This document shows, piece after piece, positions 39,813 through 48,363 of a DNA stretch of 64,000 bases. The stretch covers positions 62,001-126,000 of the forward strand of contig JBAZVI010000001.1 of assembly GCA_041660925.1 (NCBI GenBank), given 5' to 3'. The stretch's first letter is position 1; every line of letters starts with the position of its first letter. The notes under the pieces are model-generated. The model ran no database searches and had not been told where the DNA came from. It was given only the letters and a program-made list of their open reading frames with translations. The DNA comes from Elusimicrobiota bacterium. Lineage in GTDB: Bacteria; Elusimicrobiota; Elusimicrobia; UBA1565. Both the position numbers and the translations under genes were made by a program.

Positions 39813-41693
39813 TCAGGGGCGGCCGGCGCGCAGAAGAAGCGCCCGCGCGAGGTTCTCGGCCGCGCCGGGATAGCCGGGCGCGCGGCGCAGCAGTTCCCGA
39901 TACGCCCGAGCGGCTCCGTCGAAGTCTCCTCCTCGAGCCAGCGTGTTCCCGAGGTTGAAGCGCGCCTCGTGCAGGGTCGGGTCCAGGCGCAGGGCGCGCT
40001 CGTAGTGCCCGCGCGCCTCCTTCAGACGCCCGAGGGAAGACAGCGAGTTCCCCCAGTTATACTCGGCCGGCGCGAAGCCCGGGGCGCTGCGCAGCGCCGC
40101 CTCGTAGCGGAGACAGGCCTGCGCGTCCCGTCCCAGGCGCGCGAGCGCCAGCCCGAGGTTGTTCTGCGCCTGCGCGCTCCCGGTCGACAGCGTGAGCGAC
40201 TCCTCGAAGAGGGGGAGCGCGTCCCCCGGGCGGCCTGAGCGCAGCGCCTCGTTGCCGAGGTTGTAGAGCACCGTCGCGAGCCGCTCCCCGTAATCGGCCC
40301 GTCCAGGACTCAGCCGAAGGGCCTCCCGGTAATGCGCCGCCGCCGCGTCCAGCCGCCCCTGCGCGGCGAGCGCCGAAGCGAGGTTGTTGTGCGCGCGTGC
40401 CGTCGCCGGCGCGCGCGCGAGCACGCTCCCCCATAGAGTGAACGAATCCTTCCATATCCCCGCCTGCCGCCAGCCGAGCACCGCCAGCAGGAGCGCGAGG
40501 GCCGCCGCGGCGTAGAGCGCCGTCCTCCCCCAGCGCCGCCGGGCGGCCAGCAGCCCCCCGCCCGCCAGCACGGCCCAGCCCATGCACGGGATGTAGCTGT
40601 AGCGGTCCGCCGCCAACTGCTCCCGGATGGCGACGAACCCCAGCACGGGGGAGAGCGAGAGGAGATAGAAGACCGCCGCCGCCGCGAGTCCCGGCACTCG
40701 CCTGCGCCAGCGCAGCAGGGCGAGCGCCGCCGCCGCGACGGCCAGGGCGCTCGCGACGAAGCGGAGCTCGAAGGGGTCGAAAGGACTGGGGAGGTCGTAG
40801 AGGGGCAGCAGACCCGCGGGCAGGAGGGTCTTCGCGAGGTAGAACGCGGCCCCGTAGGACGCCAGCGCCGCGCGCTCGAGGAAGCCGGATCCCGACCGCA
40901 GGAGCGCGGGGTCGGGTCGGGACGCGAACGCCGCGGTCGCGGCCGCCAGCGCCAGCGCGAGGAAGGGGAGCTTCTCGAAGAGGCGCGTCCGATGGCCGGG
41001 CTCGAGCCATCGGCGCGGATCGGCGGGGAGGCGGCGCAGCGGGTAGACGTCCAGCAGGAGGAGCGCGAAGGGAAGCGTCATCCCGAAGGGCTTCGCGAGC
41101 AGGGAGAGGGCATAGGCCCCCAGCGAGACGAGGAGCCATCGCTTCCGGGGGGCCGCCGTCCGACGCAGATGCGCGAGGAGGGCGAGCAGATAGAAGGTGG
41201 CGCAGAGCAGGCCGAGCCGTTCGGATATCCACACCACGGACTCCGCGCGCAAGGGATGCAGGGCGAAGACGAGGGCCGCGAAGGCCGCGGCCGCGCTCAG
41301 CTCCTCCCGCGCGAAAGGCCCTTCCATCCCGGCCGCGAGGAGACGGCGGGCCAGCAGGAAGAAGAGCGCGGCGTTGAGGCCGTGGAGCAGCAGCCCCGTG
41401 AGGTGGTAGCCGAAGGGGGCCAGTCCCCAGAACGCGTGGTCGACGGCGAGACTGAGAAGGCCCAGGGGCTGATACTGCCCCATCACGAAGTGCGTGAACA
41501 TCCAGCGCAGGTGGTGCGGCTGGAGCCCGAGCCACGGCGGGCCGGCGAGGAGCTGCAGGTCGTCCCAGCCCACGAAGCCGCAGCGCAGCGCCGGAAGGAA
41601 CGCCGCGGCCGCCGCGAGCGCGACGAGGTACGGGAGGAGGCGCTCGATGAGCTGCGGGCGTCCGGGGGTCTCGGGGTCGTCGATGCGCGGCAT
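39813..41693 (-). CDS. polytopic membrane protein with C-terminal TPRs (GT-C/PMT-like)
   Basis: 626 residues. About ten TM helices (15-430) start with a GFVGWDDLQLL loop. The acidic WDD in the first periplasmic loop is typical of GT-C glycosyltransferases and of the TMTC/DUF1736-type TPR mannosyltransferases. Five to six TPRs follow (about 440-620; ARAHNNLASALAAQGRLDAAAAHYREALRLSP and successive copies). It probably glycosylates exported proteins, or is a structural relative. The start ATG 41693 lies 12 nt after a TATCAT shared with the divergent phosphotransferase promoter. Confidence 0.82.
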   Translation of the reverse strand: MPRIDDPETPGRPQLIERLLPYLVALAAAAAFLPALRCGFVGWDDLQLLAGPPWLGLQPHHLRWMFTHFVMGQYQPLGLLSLAVDHAFWGLAPFGYHLTGLLLHGLNAALFFLLARRLLAAGMEGPFAREELSAAAAFAALVFALHPLRAESVVWISERLGLLCATFYLLALLAHLRRTAAPRKRWLLVSLGAYALSLLAKPFGMTLPFALLLLDVYPLRRLPADPRRWLEPGHRTRLFEKLPFLALALAAATAAFASRPDPALLRSGSGFLERAALASYGAAFYLAKTLLPAGLLPLYDLPSPFDPFELRFVASALAVAAAALALLRWRRRVPGLAAAAVFYLLSLSPVLGFVAIREQLAADRYSYIPCMGWAVLAGGGLLAARRRWGRTALYAAAALALLLAVLGWRQAGIWKDSFTLWGSVLARAPATARAHNNLASALAAQGRLDAAAAHYREALRLSPGRADYGERLATVLYNLGNEALRSGRPGDALPLFEESLTLSTGSAQAQNNLGLALARLGRDAQACLRYEAALRSAPGFAPAEYNWGNSLSSLGRLKEARGHYERALRLDPTLHEARFNLGNTLARGGDFDGAARAYRELLRRAPGYPGAAENLARALLLRAGRP

Positions 41694-41705
41694 GGCGTGC
41701 GCGCT

Positions 41706-41715
41706 ATGATATCAT
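41706..41715. promoter_or_regulatory. shared divergent -10 palindrome ATGATATCAT
   Basis: A perfect palindrome provides TATCAT on both strands. On the plus strand it ends 6 nt before ATG 41722; on the minus strand it ends 12 nt before ATG 41693. Both transcripts would start inside a 28-bp spacer, so RNA polymerases compete for the same site. Confidence 0.55.
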
Positions 41716-41721
41716 GCCCTC

Positions 41722-43191
41722 ATGTTCGAGAGCGCGGAGATCGGCCGGTCGGTGGGGAAGAAGGACTACGCGCGGCGCATCGAGGCGCTGCGGACCCGCC
41801 TGCTCAAGGCCCAGCACGCCCTGGCCGGCACGCGCCTGCGCCTGGTGCTCGTCGTCGGCGGCGTCGAGGGCGCCGGCAAGACCGAGCTCGCGCGGCGCTT
41901 CCTCGAATGGCTCGACCCGCGCGGCCTGCGCGTCGAGGCCTACGGCGACCCCTCCGACGAGGAGAACGAGCGCCCCGAGTACTGGCGCTACTGGCGCACC
42001 CTCCCCGCCTCCGGGCAGGGCGCCATCCTGGTCGGCTCGTGGTACACCCGGCCCATCGTGGAGCGCGTCTTCAAGAAGACCGGCTCCGGCGGCTTCGACG
42101 GAGCGCTCGACCGCGCGATGGCCTTCGAGGCGATGCTCCTGCGCGAGGACACGGTGCTCGTCAAGCTCTGGCTGCACCTCTCCAAGAAGGAGCAGCGCCG
42201 CCGCTTCAAGGAGCTCGAGGAGTCGCCGGAGACCTCCTGGCGCGTCACGAAGCAGGACTGGGCCTTCTCCAAGAAGTACGACCGCTTCCGAGAGGTCTGC
42301 GAGCGGGCGCTGGCCAAGACCGGCACCCCGGAAGCGCCCTGGACCGTCGTCGAAGCCACCGACCGCCGCTACCGCGACCTGGCCTCCTGCGAGGCCGTCC
42401 TCGCCGCGCTCGAGGCGGGCTTGAAGCGCGCCGGCGCGCCCGCGCCGAAGACGGCGCCCGAGAAGGGAAAGCCGCCGAAGGTCTCGGTGCTCTCGCGCCT
42501 CGACCTCTCGCTCAAGGCGAAGGACGGCTACGAGGGGAAGCTCCTCAAGCAGCAGGGCCGCATCGCGCGCCTGGCCCGGCGCCTGCGCGAGGAGCGTCGC
42601 TCGCTCATCTGCGCCTTCGAGGGCGTCGACGCCGCGGGGAAAGGAGGAGCCATCCGCCGCCTGCTCGGCGCCGTGGACGTGCGCAACGCGCGCGTCATGC
42701 CCGTCGCCGCGCCCAGCGACGAGGAGCGCGCGCACCCCTACCTCTGGCGCTTCTGGCGCGAACTGCCCCGCTTCGGGCACGCGACGATCTACGACCGGAC
42801 CTGGTACGGCCGCGTCCTCGTCGAGCGCGTCGAGGGCTTCTGCCCCGCCGAGGCCTGGAAGCGCGCCTACGGCGAGATCGCGGCCTTCGAGAGCGAGCTC
42901 TCCGACGCCGGCGCGATCCTCTGCAAGTTCTGGCTCCAGATCAGCCCCGAGGAGCAGCTGCGCCGCTTCCAGGACCGCGTGAAGACGCCCTTCAAGCAGT
43001 ACAAGATCACCGAGGACGACTGGCGCAACCGCGAGAAGTGGGCGGCCTACCAGGCCGCGGTCGTGGAGATGATCGAGAAGACGAGCCAGCCCTGCGCGCC
43101 GTGGACGCTCGTCGAGGCCGAGGACAAGCGCTGGGCGCGCCTCAAGGTCCTCAAGACCGTCGCCGACCGGCTGGAAGAAGAGCTCGGCTAG
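41722..43191 (+). CDS. pap: polyphosphate:AMP phosphotransferase (two PPK2 domains)
   Basis: 489 residues with two PPK2-type domains. Domain 1 (about 15-235) has GGVEGAGKTELARRF and GSWYTRPIVERV. Domain 2 (about 265-489) has FEGVDAAGKGGAIRRLL, the lid YDRTWYGRVLVERVEGF and QISPEEQLRRFQDR. Class II PPK2 enzymes of this tandem form phosphorylate AMP to ADP with polyphosphate, using the C-terminal domain for catalysis. The canonical A-loop (G-x-D-A-A-G-K-G) is intact only in domain 2; domain 1 reads G-V-E-G-A-G-K-T, fitting that division. It is leaderless (TATCAT 6 nt upstream). Its stop codon is shared in a CTAG with the convergent gene's stop. Confidence 0.93.
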   Translation: MFESAEIGRSVGKKDYARRIEALRTRLLKAQHALAGTRLRLVLVVGGVEGAGKTELARRFLEWLDPRGLRVEAYGDPSDEENERPEYWRYWRTLPASGQGAILVGSWYTRPIVERVFKKTGSGGFDGALDRAMAFEAMLLREDTVLVKLWLHLSKKEQRRRFKELEESPETSWRVTKQDWAFSKKYDRFREVCERALAKTGTPEAPWTVVEATDRRYRDLASCEAVLAALEAGLKRAGAPAPKTAPEKGKPPKVSVLSRLDLSLKAKDGYEGKLLKQQGRIARLARRLREERRSLICAFEGVDAAGKGGAIRRLLGAVDVRNARVMPVAAPSDEERAHPYLWRFWRELPRFGHATIYDRTWYGRVLVERVEGFCPAEAWKRAYGEIAAFESELSDAGAILCKFWLQISPEEQLRRFQDRVKTPFKQYKITEDDWRNREKWAAYQAAVVEMIEKTSQPCAPWTLVEAEDKRWARLKVLKTVADRLEEELG

Positions 43192-44222
43192 GGAGCCCTC
43201 TCGAGCTCCTGCTTGACCTCGAGCTCGACGAGCCGGACCTTGACCTTCTCGGCGTCGGCGGCCCCGGGCGCGGCGAGCAGGTAGAGCTTGAGATAGCGGA
43301 TGGCCTCCGCCGGAGCCCCCAGCTTCTCCTGAACGAGCCCCATGTTGAAGTACGCCTCCCCCCACCAGGGCGCCAGGCGCAGGGCGCCCTCCAGCTCGGC
43401 CGCCGCCTTCGCGAAGCCCGCGCGGTCCTGGGCGAACTTGAGGAAGGCCTGCGCGCGCTGGGACATGCGCACCGCCTCCTCAGGCACCGGCGGCGGGGCG
43501 GACGCCGCGCTGCGGAGGAGCTTCTCGCGCACGCGCGTCTCCGGCTCGCTGCCCGCGGGGCACTTCTTCAAGGCCTCCAGGTAGCTCCCGACGGCCTTGG
43601 CCCCGTCGCCGGCCGCGGCCGCCGCGTCCCCGTCCTTCTCGGCGGCCTCGATCGCCGAGCCGCTGGCGGCCAGCTCCGCCAGGATCTGCGCGCCGCGCTC
43701 CTGCTCAGCGGCAGACTTCGCTTTCCGCTCCTTGAGCTCCGCCTTGATGCGCTCGGCGTCCCGCATCATCGCGACGACCTCGCGGCTGCAGGCGTCCTTG
43801 TCCATCGCCCAATATTCCAGCGTCGTACGGGAGATCCCCGGAGCGTCGACGTTCGCACCCGCCTCGATCAGCATCCTCGCGATCTTCTTCGACTCCTCGT
43901 CGCAGGGCTGATGGCGATGGAGCCACAGCAGCGGCCCCCCGTGATCGTACGCCAGATTGCCGGAGGTGGCGTTCACGTCCGCCCCGCGCTCGAGGAGGAG
44001 CTTCACGGTCTCCGTGTGTCCGCCCGCGGCGGCCTCATGGAGAGGGGTCTGGAAGAACTTCATCGTCGCCGACGCGTTGACGTTGCCGCCGCTGTCGAGC
44101 ATCCGGCGCACCTTCGCGGTGTCGCCGCGCTGCGCGGCATAGTGTATGGGCAGCGCGCAGCCCGAGGAAAGAAGGAGGCCGCAGAGCGCCGGGAGCGCCG
44201 TCAGGTTCAGGATTCGGGTCAT
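43188..44222 (-). CDS. ankyrin-repeat/TPR lipoprotein
   Basis: 344 residues from ATG 44222 (GAGAGGA about 5 nt upstream). Lipobox LLLSSGC (about 14-20), then three to four ankyrin repeats (IHYAAQRGDTAKVRRMLDSGGNVN, TPLHEAAAGGHTETVKLLLERGADVN, KIARMLIEAGANVDAPG). A charged helical linker and TPR-like helices follow (AKAVGSYLEALKKC, WWGEAYFNMGLVQEKLGAPAEAIRYLKLYLL). It is probably an envelope-anchored scaffold for protein contacts. Ankyrin repeats outside the cytoplasm are less common in bacteria. It converges on the phosphotransferase, with both stop codons overlapping in CTAG (43188-43191). Confidence 0.85.
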   Translation of the reverse strand: MTRILNLTALPALCGLLLSSGCALPIHYAAQRGDTAKVRRMLDSGGNVNASATMKFFQTPLHEAAAGGHTETVKLLLERGADVNATSGNLAYDHGGPLLWLHRHQPCDEESKKIARMLIEAGANVDAPGISRTTLEYWAMDKDACSREVVAMMRDAERIKAELKERKAKSAAEQERGAQILAELAASGSAIEAAEKDGDAAAAAGDGAKAVGSYLEALKKCPAGSEPETRVREKLLRSAASAPPPVPEEAVRMSQRAQAFLKFAQDRAGFAKAAAELEGALRLAPWWGEAYFNMGLVQEKLGAPAEAIRYLKLYLLAAPGAADAEKVKVRLVELEVKQELERAP

Positions 44223-44274
44223 GCCGTCCTCTCGTTCATGAAGGGATCCGCGTCCGCGGGAGTATGACAAATTC

Positions 44275-44307
44275 GGCGTTCTCCGGAGAAACGCCTTTTG
44301 CTAGCAT
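44275..44307 (+). promoter_or_regulatory. palindrome plus -10 box upstream of Cys-rich exported protein
   Basis: GGCGTT-CTCCGGAG-AAACGCC palindrome (44275-44295) sits where the -35 would be. TAGCAT (44302-44307) is followed by 6 nt and ATG 44314. The palindrome is a plausible operator in the divergent spacer 44223-44313. Confidence 0.45.
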
Positions 44308-44313
44308 CCGCAG

Positions 44314-45339
44314 ATGAGCCGCGCCGCGCTCCTCCTCGCCCTGCTCCTGGCCGCGCCGCGCCCCGCAGCGGCGGGCTGCACCCTCTCCCGGACCTGCACC
44401 GCCGCCTCCCGCGCCGGCTCGATGTCGCAGGCGTATCCCGACAAAGCGAGCTGCCTCCGCGACGAGGCGAGCGCCAACCGGCAATACCCGGGCTGCACCT
44501 ACACCTGCCGCTGCACCGACGCGGGCGCCTCTTCAGGCTCCGGCGGCTACGGCGGAGGCTCGAGCGTCGGCGGCGGCTTCGACCCCGGCCAGGAGCTGCT
44601 GCTGCAGGGGAGCTACGCGCTCGGGCAGGCCATCGGCGCGGCCCTCATGGGCGGAGGCCGCGACTCCGCCGCGGAAGCCGCCGCGCGCGAACGCCGGAGG
44701 CTGGAGAGCGAGGAGCAGGAGCGGCTCGAGCGCGAGCGCGCCGAGGAGCGGCGCCGCGCCTTCGAAGCCGACAAGACGGAGCTCCTCGGGGAGATCAAGG
44801 GCGGGGGCTCCGCGTCGTACGACCTGGACTTCAAGGGCGGGGGCGGCGGAGGAGGGAGCGGCGGAGACTCCCCCGAGCTCAGCTTCAAGGAGTACCACGA
44901 CCGCGAGAGAGAACGGCTCGCGACCCTCAAGAAGCTCGCGCACGACGCGGTGACGGTCGTCCAGAAGTCCGTCCTCGACTGGTGCAAGCTCCACCCCCCG
45001 CTCTACCCGAGCCGCTCGGGAGCGACCGACGACGAGTCCTACCGGAGCCGGCTCGACGCCTACAACGTCCGCCAGCGGGCGTGGAAGGAGTACTGCGAGC
45101 AGGACTTCTCGGAGGTCGAGACCATCACTTTCTCGAGCCTCGCGAAGGGAGGGAGCCTCGCTTTCCATGCGGACTGCTTCGGCGCCTTCCAAAAGGGATC
45201 GGCCGCCTGTTCGAATCACTCGACGGCGCTGGGGAACTCGGACTGCATCACCCGCGCCCTGCAGTCCTACGCCAAGTGCCCGGGACCGGCCGTCCCGGTG
45301 ACCCCCGCGCCCGCCGCGGCGCCGACGCCTTCGAAGTAG
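44314..45339 (+). CDS. Cys-rich, Gly-rich exported protein with coiled-coil
   Basis: 341 residues. Signal peptide (MSRAALLLALLLAAPRPAAA), then a Cys-rich N-region (GCTLSRTCTAAS, SCLRDEA, YPGCTYTCRC) of probable disulphides. A Gly/Ser-rich stretch, a highly charged helix (residues about 120-160, Arg/Glu-rich, likely coiled coil), a second Gly-rich linker and a C-terminal domain with paired cysteines (DWCKLHPP, EYCEQDF, ADCFGAF, AACSNHS, DCITRALQSYAKC) follow. No family is recognised. TAGCAT 6 nt before ATG supports a leaderless start; a longer overlapping frame from 44298 is shadow. Confidence 0.75.
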   Translation: MSRAALLLALLLAAPRPAAAGCTLSRTCTAASRAGSMSQAYPDKASCLRDEASANRQYPGCTYTCRCTDAGASSGSGGYGGGSSVGGGFDPGQELLLQGSYALGQAIGAALMGGGRDSAAEAAARERRRLESEEQERLERERAEERRRAFEADKTELLGEIKGGGSASYDLDFKGGGGGGGSGGDSPELSFKEYHDRERERLATLKKLAHDAVTVVQKSVLDWCKLHPPLYPSRSGATDDESYRSRLDAYNVRQRAWKEYCEQDFSEVETITFSSLAKGGSLAFHADCFGAFQKGSAACSNHSTALGNSDCITRALQSYAKCPGPAVPVTPAPAAAPTPSK

Positions 45340-45395
45340 TCCCCCGCGCGTTTGGTATCATGCGGCCTGCGCGCTCCGGCGCGCGGGAGAACCTC

Positions 45396-46838
45396 ATGAA
45401 GAACGCCGCCCTCCTCCGCCTCCCCCTTCTCGCCGCCCTGTTCGGATCCATGACCCTTCCGGCCGCCGCGCAGAACGCCGCGAAGACTCCCGCCGCGCCC
45501 ACGCGCAAGGGCGCCGCGTCTTCGGCGCAGTTCTGGCTGACCGAGGCCGACAAGTCCGTCCTCTTCGCGCGCCAGGCCGACCTGGAGGCCGGCGGCGCGG
45601 AGCCGGAGGCGCTCCTCACGGTGGACGGCAAGAAGAGCTACCAGTCCATGGAGGGCTTCGGCTTCTGCCTCACCGGCGGCAGCGCCATGCTCATCGGCCG
45701 CATGTCCTCCGCCGCGCGCGCGGCCCTGCTCAAGGAGCTCTTCTCTCCGGAGGAAGGCATCGGCGTCAGCTACCTGCGGGTGAGCGTCGGCGCCTCCGAC
45801 CTCGACGAACGCGTCTTCAGCTACGACGACCTTCCGGCCGGGCAGACCGACCCCACGCTCGCGAAGTTCTCCCTGGACCCCGACCGCGAGCATCTCATCC
45901 CCGTCCTCAAGGAGATCCTGGCGATCGTGCCCGACCTCAAGATCATGGCCTCGCCCTGGTCGCCCCCCCCGTGGATGAAGGACAACGGCAGCCCCATCGG
46001 CGGGAGTCTGCGTCCCGAGTTCCGCGCGGCCTATGCCGCCTACCTCGTCAAGTACCTGCGGGAGATGGCGTCCGAGGGCGTCCGCATCGACGCGCTCACC
46101 ATCCAGAACGAGCCGCTCCACCCCAAGAACAACCCGAGCCTCTTCATGAGCGCGGCCGAGCAGGCGCTCTTCCTCCGCGACCACCTGGGGCCCGCCGTCG
46201 CGGCCGCGAAGCTTCCCGTGAAGCTCATCGTCTACGACCACAACGCGGACCGCATCGACTACCCGCTCGAGGTCCTCGCCGACCAGGGGGCGCGGCGCTA
46301 CGCGGCCGGCTCGGCCTTCCACCTCTACGGCGGGACCATCGAGCAGCTCTCGAAGGTGCACGACGCGCACCCCGACAAGGACCTCTACTTCACCGAGCAG
46401 TGGATCGGAGCCCCCGGGCATTTCGCCGAGGACCTCGCCTGGCACGTCGACCAGCTCATGATCGGCGCGCCCAGGAACTGGTGCCGGACCGTGCTCGAGT
46501 GGAACCTCGCCGCCGACCCGCGCCAGGACCCCCACACCGACAAGGGCGGCTGCGACCGGTGTCTCGGAGGCGTCACCCTCGCCGGCGACGAGGTCGTCCG
46601 CAACCCCGCGTACTACATCGTCGCGCATGCCAGCAAGTTCGTGCGGCCGGGCTCGGTGCGGGTCGCGTCCGCCTCGTCGGACACCCTGCGCAGCGTCGCC
46701 TACCGCACGCCCGACGGGCGCTTCGTCCTCGTCGCGCGCAACGGCGGAGCTTCCGCGCGGAGCTTCGGCATCCGGCAGGACGGGAAGCTCTTCCGCGCGC
46801 GCCTGAACGCCGGCGCCGTCGGCACCTTCGTCTGGTAA
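45396..46838 (+). CDS. exported GH30-family glycoside hydrolase
   Basis: 480 residues from ATG 45396. Signal peptide to about 25 (LPAAAQ). A GH30 (beta/alpha)8 barrel has YQSMEGFGFCLTGGSA, YLRVSVGASDLD, IMASPWSPPPWMKDN, the acid/base Glu239 (LTIQNEPLHP) and the nucleophile Glu334 (YFTEQWIGAPG). The C-terminal beta-sandwich ends FVLVARNGG...VGTFVW. GH30 enzymes cleave beta-glucosyl, xylosyl or related bonds; the subfamily and substrate are not evident. TATCAT at 45356-45361 gives a leader of about 28 nt with GGGAGA before ATG. Confidence 0.92.
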   Translation: MKNAALLRLPLLAALFGSMTLPAAAQNAAKTPAAPTRKGAASSAQFWLTEADKSVLFARQADLEAGGAEPEALLTVDGKKSYQSMEGFGFCLTGGSAMLIGRMSSAARAALLKELFSPEEGIGVSYLRVSVGASDLDERVFSYDDLPAGQTDPTLAKFSLDPDREHLIPVLKEILAIVPDLKIMASPWSPPPWMKDNGSPIGGSLRPEFRAAYAAYLVKYLREMASEGVRIDALTIQNEPLHPKNNPSLFMSAAEQALFLRDHLGPAVAAAKLPVKLIVYDHNADRIDYPLEVLADQGARRYAAGSAFHLYGGTIEQLSKVHDAHPDKDLYFTEQWIGAPGHFAEDLAWHVDQLMIGAPRNWCRTVLEWNLAADPRQDPHTDKGGCDRCLGGVTLAGDEVVRNPAYYIVAHASKFVRPGSVRVASASSDTLRSVAYRTPDGRFVLVARNGGASARSFGIRQDGKLFRARLNAGAVGTFVW

Positions 46839-46853
46839 GCAGGGAATCCCTGC
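46839..46853. terminator. GCAGGGA-A-TCCCTGC palindrome between convergent genes
   Basis: Starts at the base after the GH30 stop codon, in the 48-bp spacer before the convergent TrpF-like gene. It shares the GGGAATCCC core with the hairpins at 4544 and 15313. No U-tract. Confidence 0.45.
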
Positions 46854-46886
46854 GGCATACGTGCGGGATCAGAGACCGGGGATCTT

Positions 46887-48197
46887 CTACCGGAGATTCC
46901 CGACACGACGGAGGACGGAGAGGATCGCGGCGCGATCCTTGGATACGGGGCGGCCGTCCTTCTCCGTCTTCCCCGAACGGAAGCCCGAGTTGGCGTCGAG
47001 CAGGTCGGCGCCGGTGAGCTCCAGCGCCTCTTTCGCGTTCTCCGGCCGGATCCCCCCCGCCAGCGCCACGGGCTTGCCGGTCTTCCGATGGACCTCGTCG
47101 ATGACCGCCCGGGCCGCGTCCCAGTCCCCGACCAGGCCCGTTCCCCCGATCCGGTCGTGCGCGAGGTCGGCGACGTCGAGGAGAAGGCCGTCGATGTACG
47201 GCTGCTGCGCGTAGCGCAGCGCCGCGGCCGTCAGGTCCGAAAGGTTCCGCTCGTCCCCCGGCCTCGGGATGTGGAGCGCCTTGAGGATCTGCACCTGCGG
47301 ATAGGCCTCCTTCACCCTGCGGATCGCGTCCAAAGGCATGTCGTCGTGGATCTGGAGGATGTCGGGAGCCGAAGCGGCGCCGCGCGAGATCCTCTCGACC
47401 ATGCGGATGAGGGCGCCGGCGTTGCGATGATGGGTCACGAAGGCGACCCGGACCGGGACGCCCAGCCGGCTCGCGCGCTCGCGCAGATAAGCGAGGAGGT
47501 CCGCGGCGGCCGGAGCGGAAAGCTCCTGATTCGAGGCGTGGAACAGGCCGACGAGGAAGCCGACGATGAGCCCGTCGGTCTTCGCCGCCTTCGCGGCGCC
47601 CAGGGCGGCGCGCACGCCGGCCTTGTCGGTGACCCCGCAGACTTTCACGCCGGAGGCGGTCCCGAGGGCGGAGGCGCGTTCGAGCGTCGAGGGCGCGGCC
47701 GAGACGACGCCCGCCTGCCCCCTCTCCCGCCTGCGGGAGAGGGATGGGGAGAGGGGCAGCGGCTGCGGTCCAGCGGACGCTGCCGGGCTCGAGTCGGAGC
47801 CTTCTCCGGTGAGGACCTTCTCGAGCTGCTCGCCGACGGCATGGACGTCGGCGGCGGAGGCCTCGGCCGGGAGCTCGGAGAGCTCGCGGGAAAGCGCCTT
47901 CCCCTGCGCGGAGAGCCCCGCGACCTTCGCCGCCTGGACCTCGGCCGCAGGGACCTGGGCGGCTGAGTGGGACTGGACCTTCGGCGCGGGTCCGACGACG
48001 GGCAGCGCGGGGACGGCGAGTTGGGCCGGGAGGTTCACGCCGACGATGGCCGTACCGAGGCCTGGGAGAGCCGTCGAAACGGGCGCGAGCGCCGCGACGC
48101 CCTCGGGGGCCCTCCCCACGCGCACGTTCTGTGCGCCGAGCGGGGCGCAAAGGAAGAGCGCGAACAGCGGGACGAAAAGGGTTCCCGGGCGCTTCAC
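46887..48197 (-). CDS. exported protein with phosphoribosylanthranilate-isomerase (TrpF)-like domain
   Basis: 436 residues from GTG 48197. The signal peptide (VKRPGTLFVPLFALFLCAPLG, then AQNV) and an Ala/Pro/Val-rich region (to about 180) lead into a complete TrpF-like barrel. The barrel has VKVCGVTDKAG (general-base Cys187), FVTHHRN, ILQIHDD, ILKALHI, the general-acid Asp341 (IDGLLLDVADL), GGTGLVGDWD, ALAGGIRPENAKEA and DANSGFRSGK. Catalytic residues of TrpF are conserved, yet the protein appears exported, where phosphoribosylanthranilate should not be available. No other trp gene is nearby. CATACT lies 6 nt before GTG; the longer frame to 48515 is unsupported. A REP-like palindrome is embedded in frame at residues about 146-162. 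Confidence 0.8.
   Translation of the reverse strand: MKRPGTLFVPLFALFLCAPLGAQNVRVGRAPEGVAALAPVSTALPGLGTAIVGVNLPAQLAVPALPVVGPAPKVQSHSAAQVPAAEVQAAKVAGLSAQGKALSRELSELPAEASAADVHAVGEQLEKVLTGEGSDSSPAASAGPQPLPLSPSLSRRRERGQAGVVSAAPSTLERASALGTASGVKVCGVTDKAGVRAALGAAKAAKTDGLIVGFLVGLFHASNQELSAPAAADLLAYLRERASRLGVPVRVAFVTHHRNAGALIRMVERISRGAASAPDILQIHDDMPLDAIRRVKEAYPQVQILKALHIPRPGDERNLSDLTAAALRYAQQPYIDGLLLDVADLAHDRIGGTGLVGDWDAARAVIDEVHRKTGKPVALAGGIRPENAKEALELTGADLLDANSGFRSGKTEKDGRPVSKDRAAILSVLRRVGNLR
47716..47760. repeat. REP-like palindrome inserted inside the TrpF-like gene
   Basis: CCCTCTCCCGCC-TGCGGGAGAGGG palindrome with a GGGGAGAGGGG tail, encoding PLPLSPSLSRRRERGQ in frame in the low-complexity linker. 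The same palindrome recurs in the spacer at 51154-51258. Confidence 0.6.
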
Positions 48198-48363
48198 GCG
48201 TATAGTATGCGCGCGGGCGAGCGCGCGCGCATGCGCCGGAGGTCCCAGACTCGGCCGCGCCGCAGGCCCCCTGCGGCGTGGGCCCTTCGTCCGTTCGCGT
48301 CGCGCCTCGCGCAGGCGTATAATCGAGTCTGCGGAGCGCGGGCGGGGCCGGGGAGCCCCATTG

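Noticed and set aside
43188..43191. Overlapping convergent stop codons in CTAG
   Set aside because: A palindromic CTAG gives TAG on both strands by chance; compact genomes show this without functional meaning.
40992..44267. 1091-codon plus-strand frame spanning TPR protein, phosphotransferase and ankyrin lipoprotein
   Set aside because: It is out of frame with the well-supported phosphotransferase and antisense to two genes; no motifs.
44302..44314. Membership of the 44314, 33598 and 52770 promoters in the TAG-34-TCC class
   Set aside because: They have the -10 and 6-nt spacing, but neither conserved block is present at the required distances.
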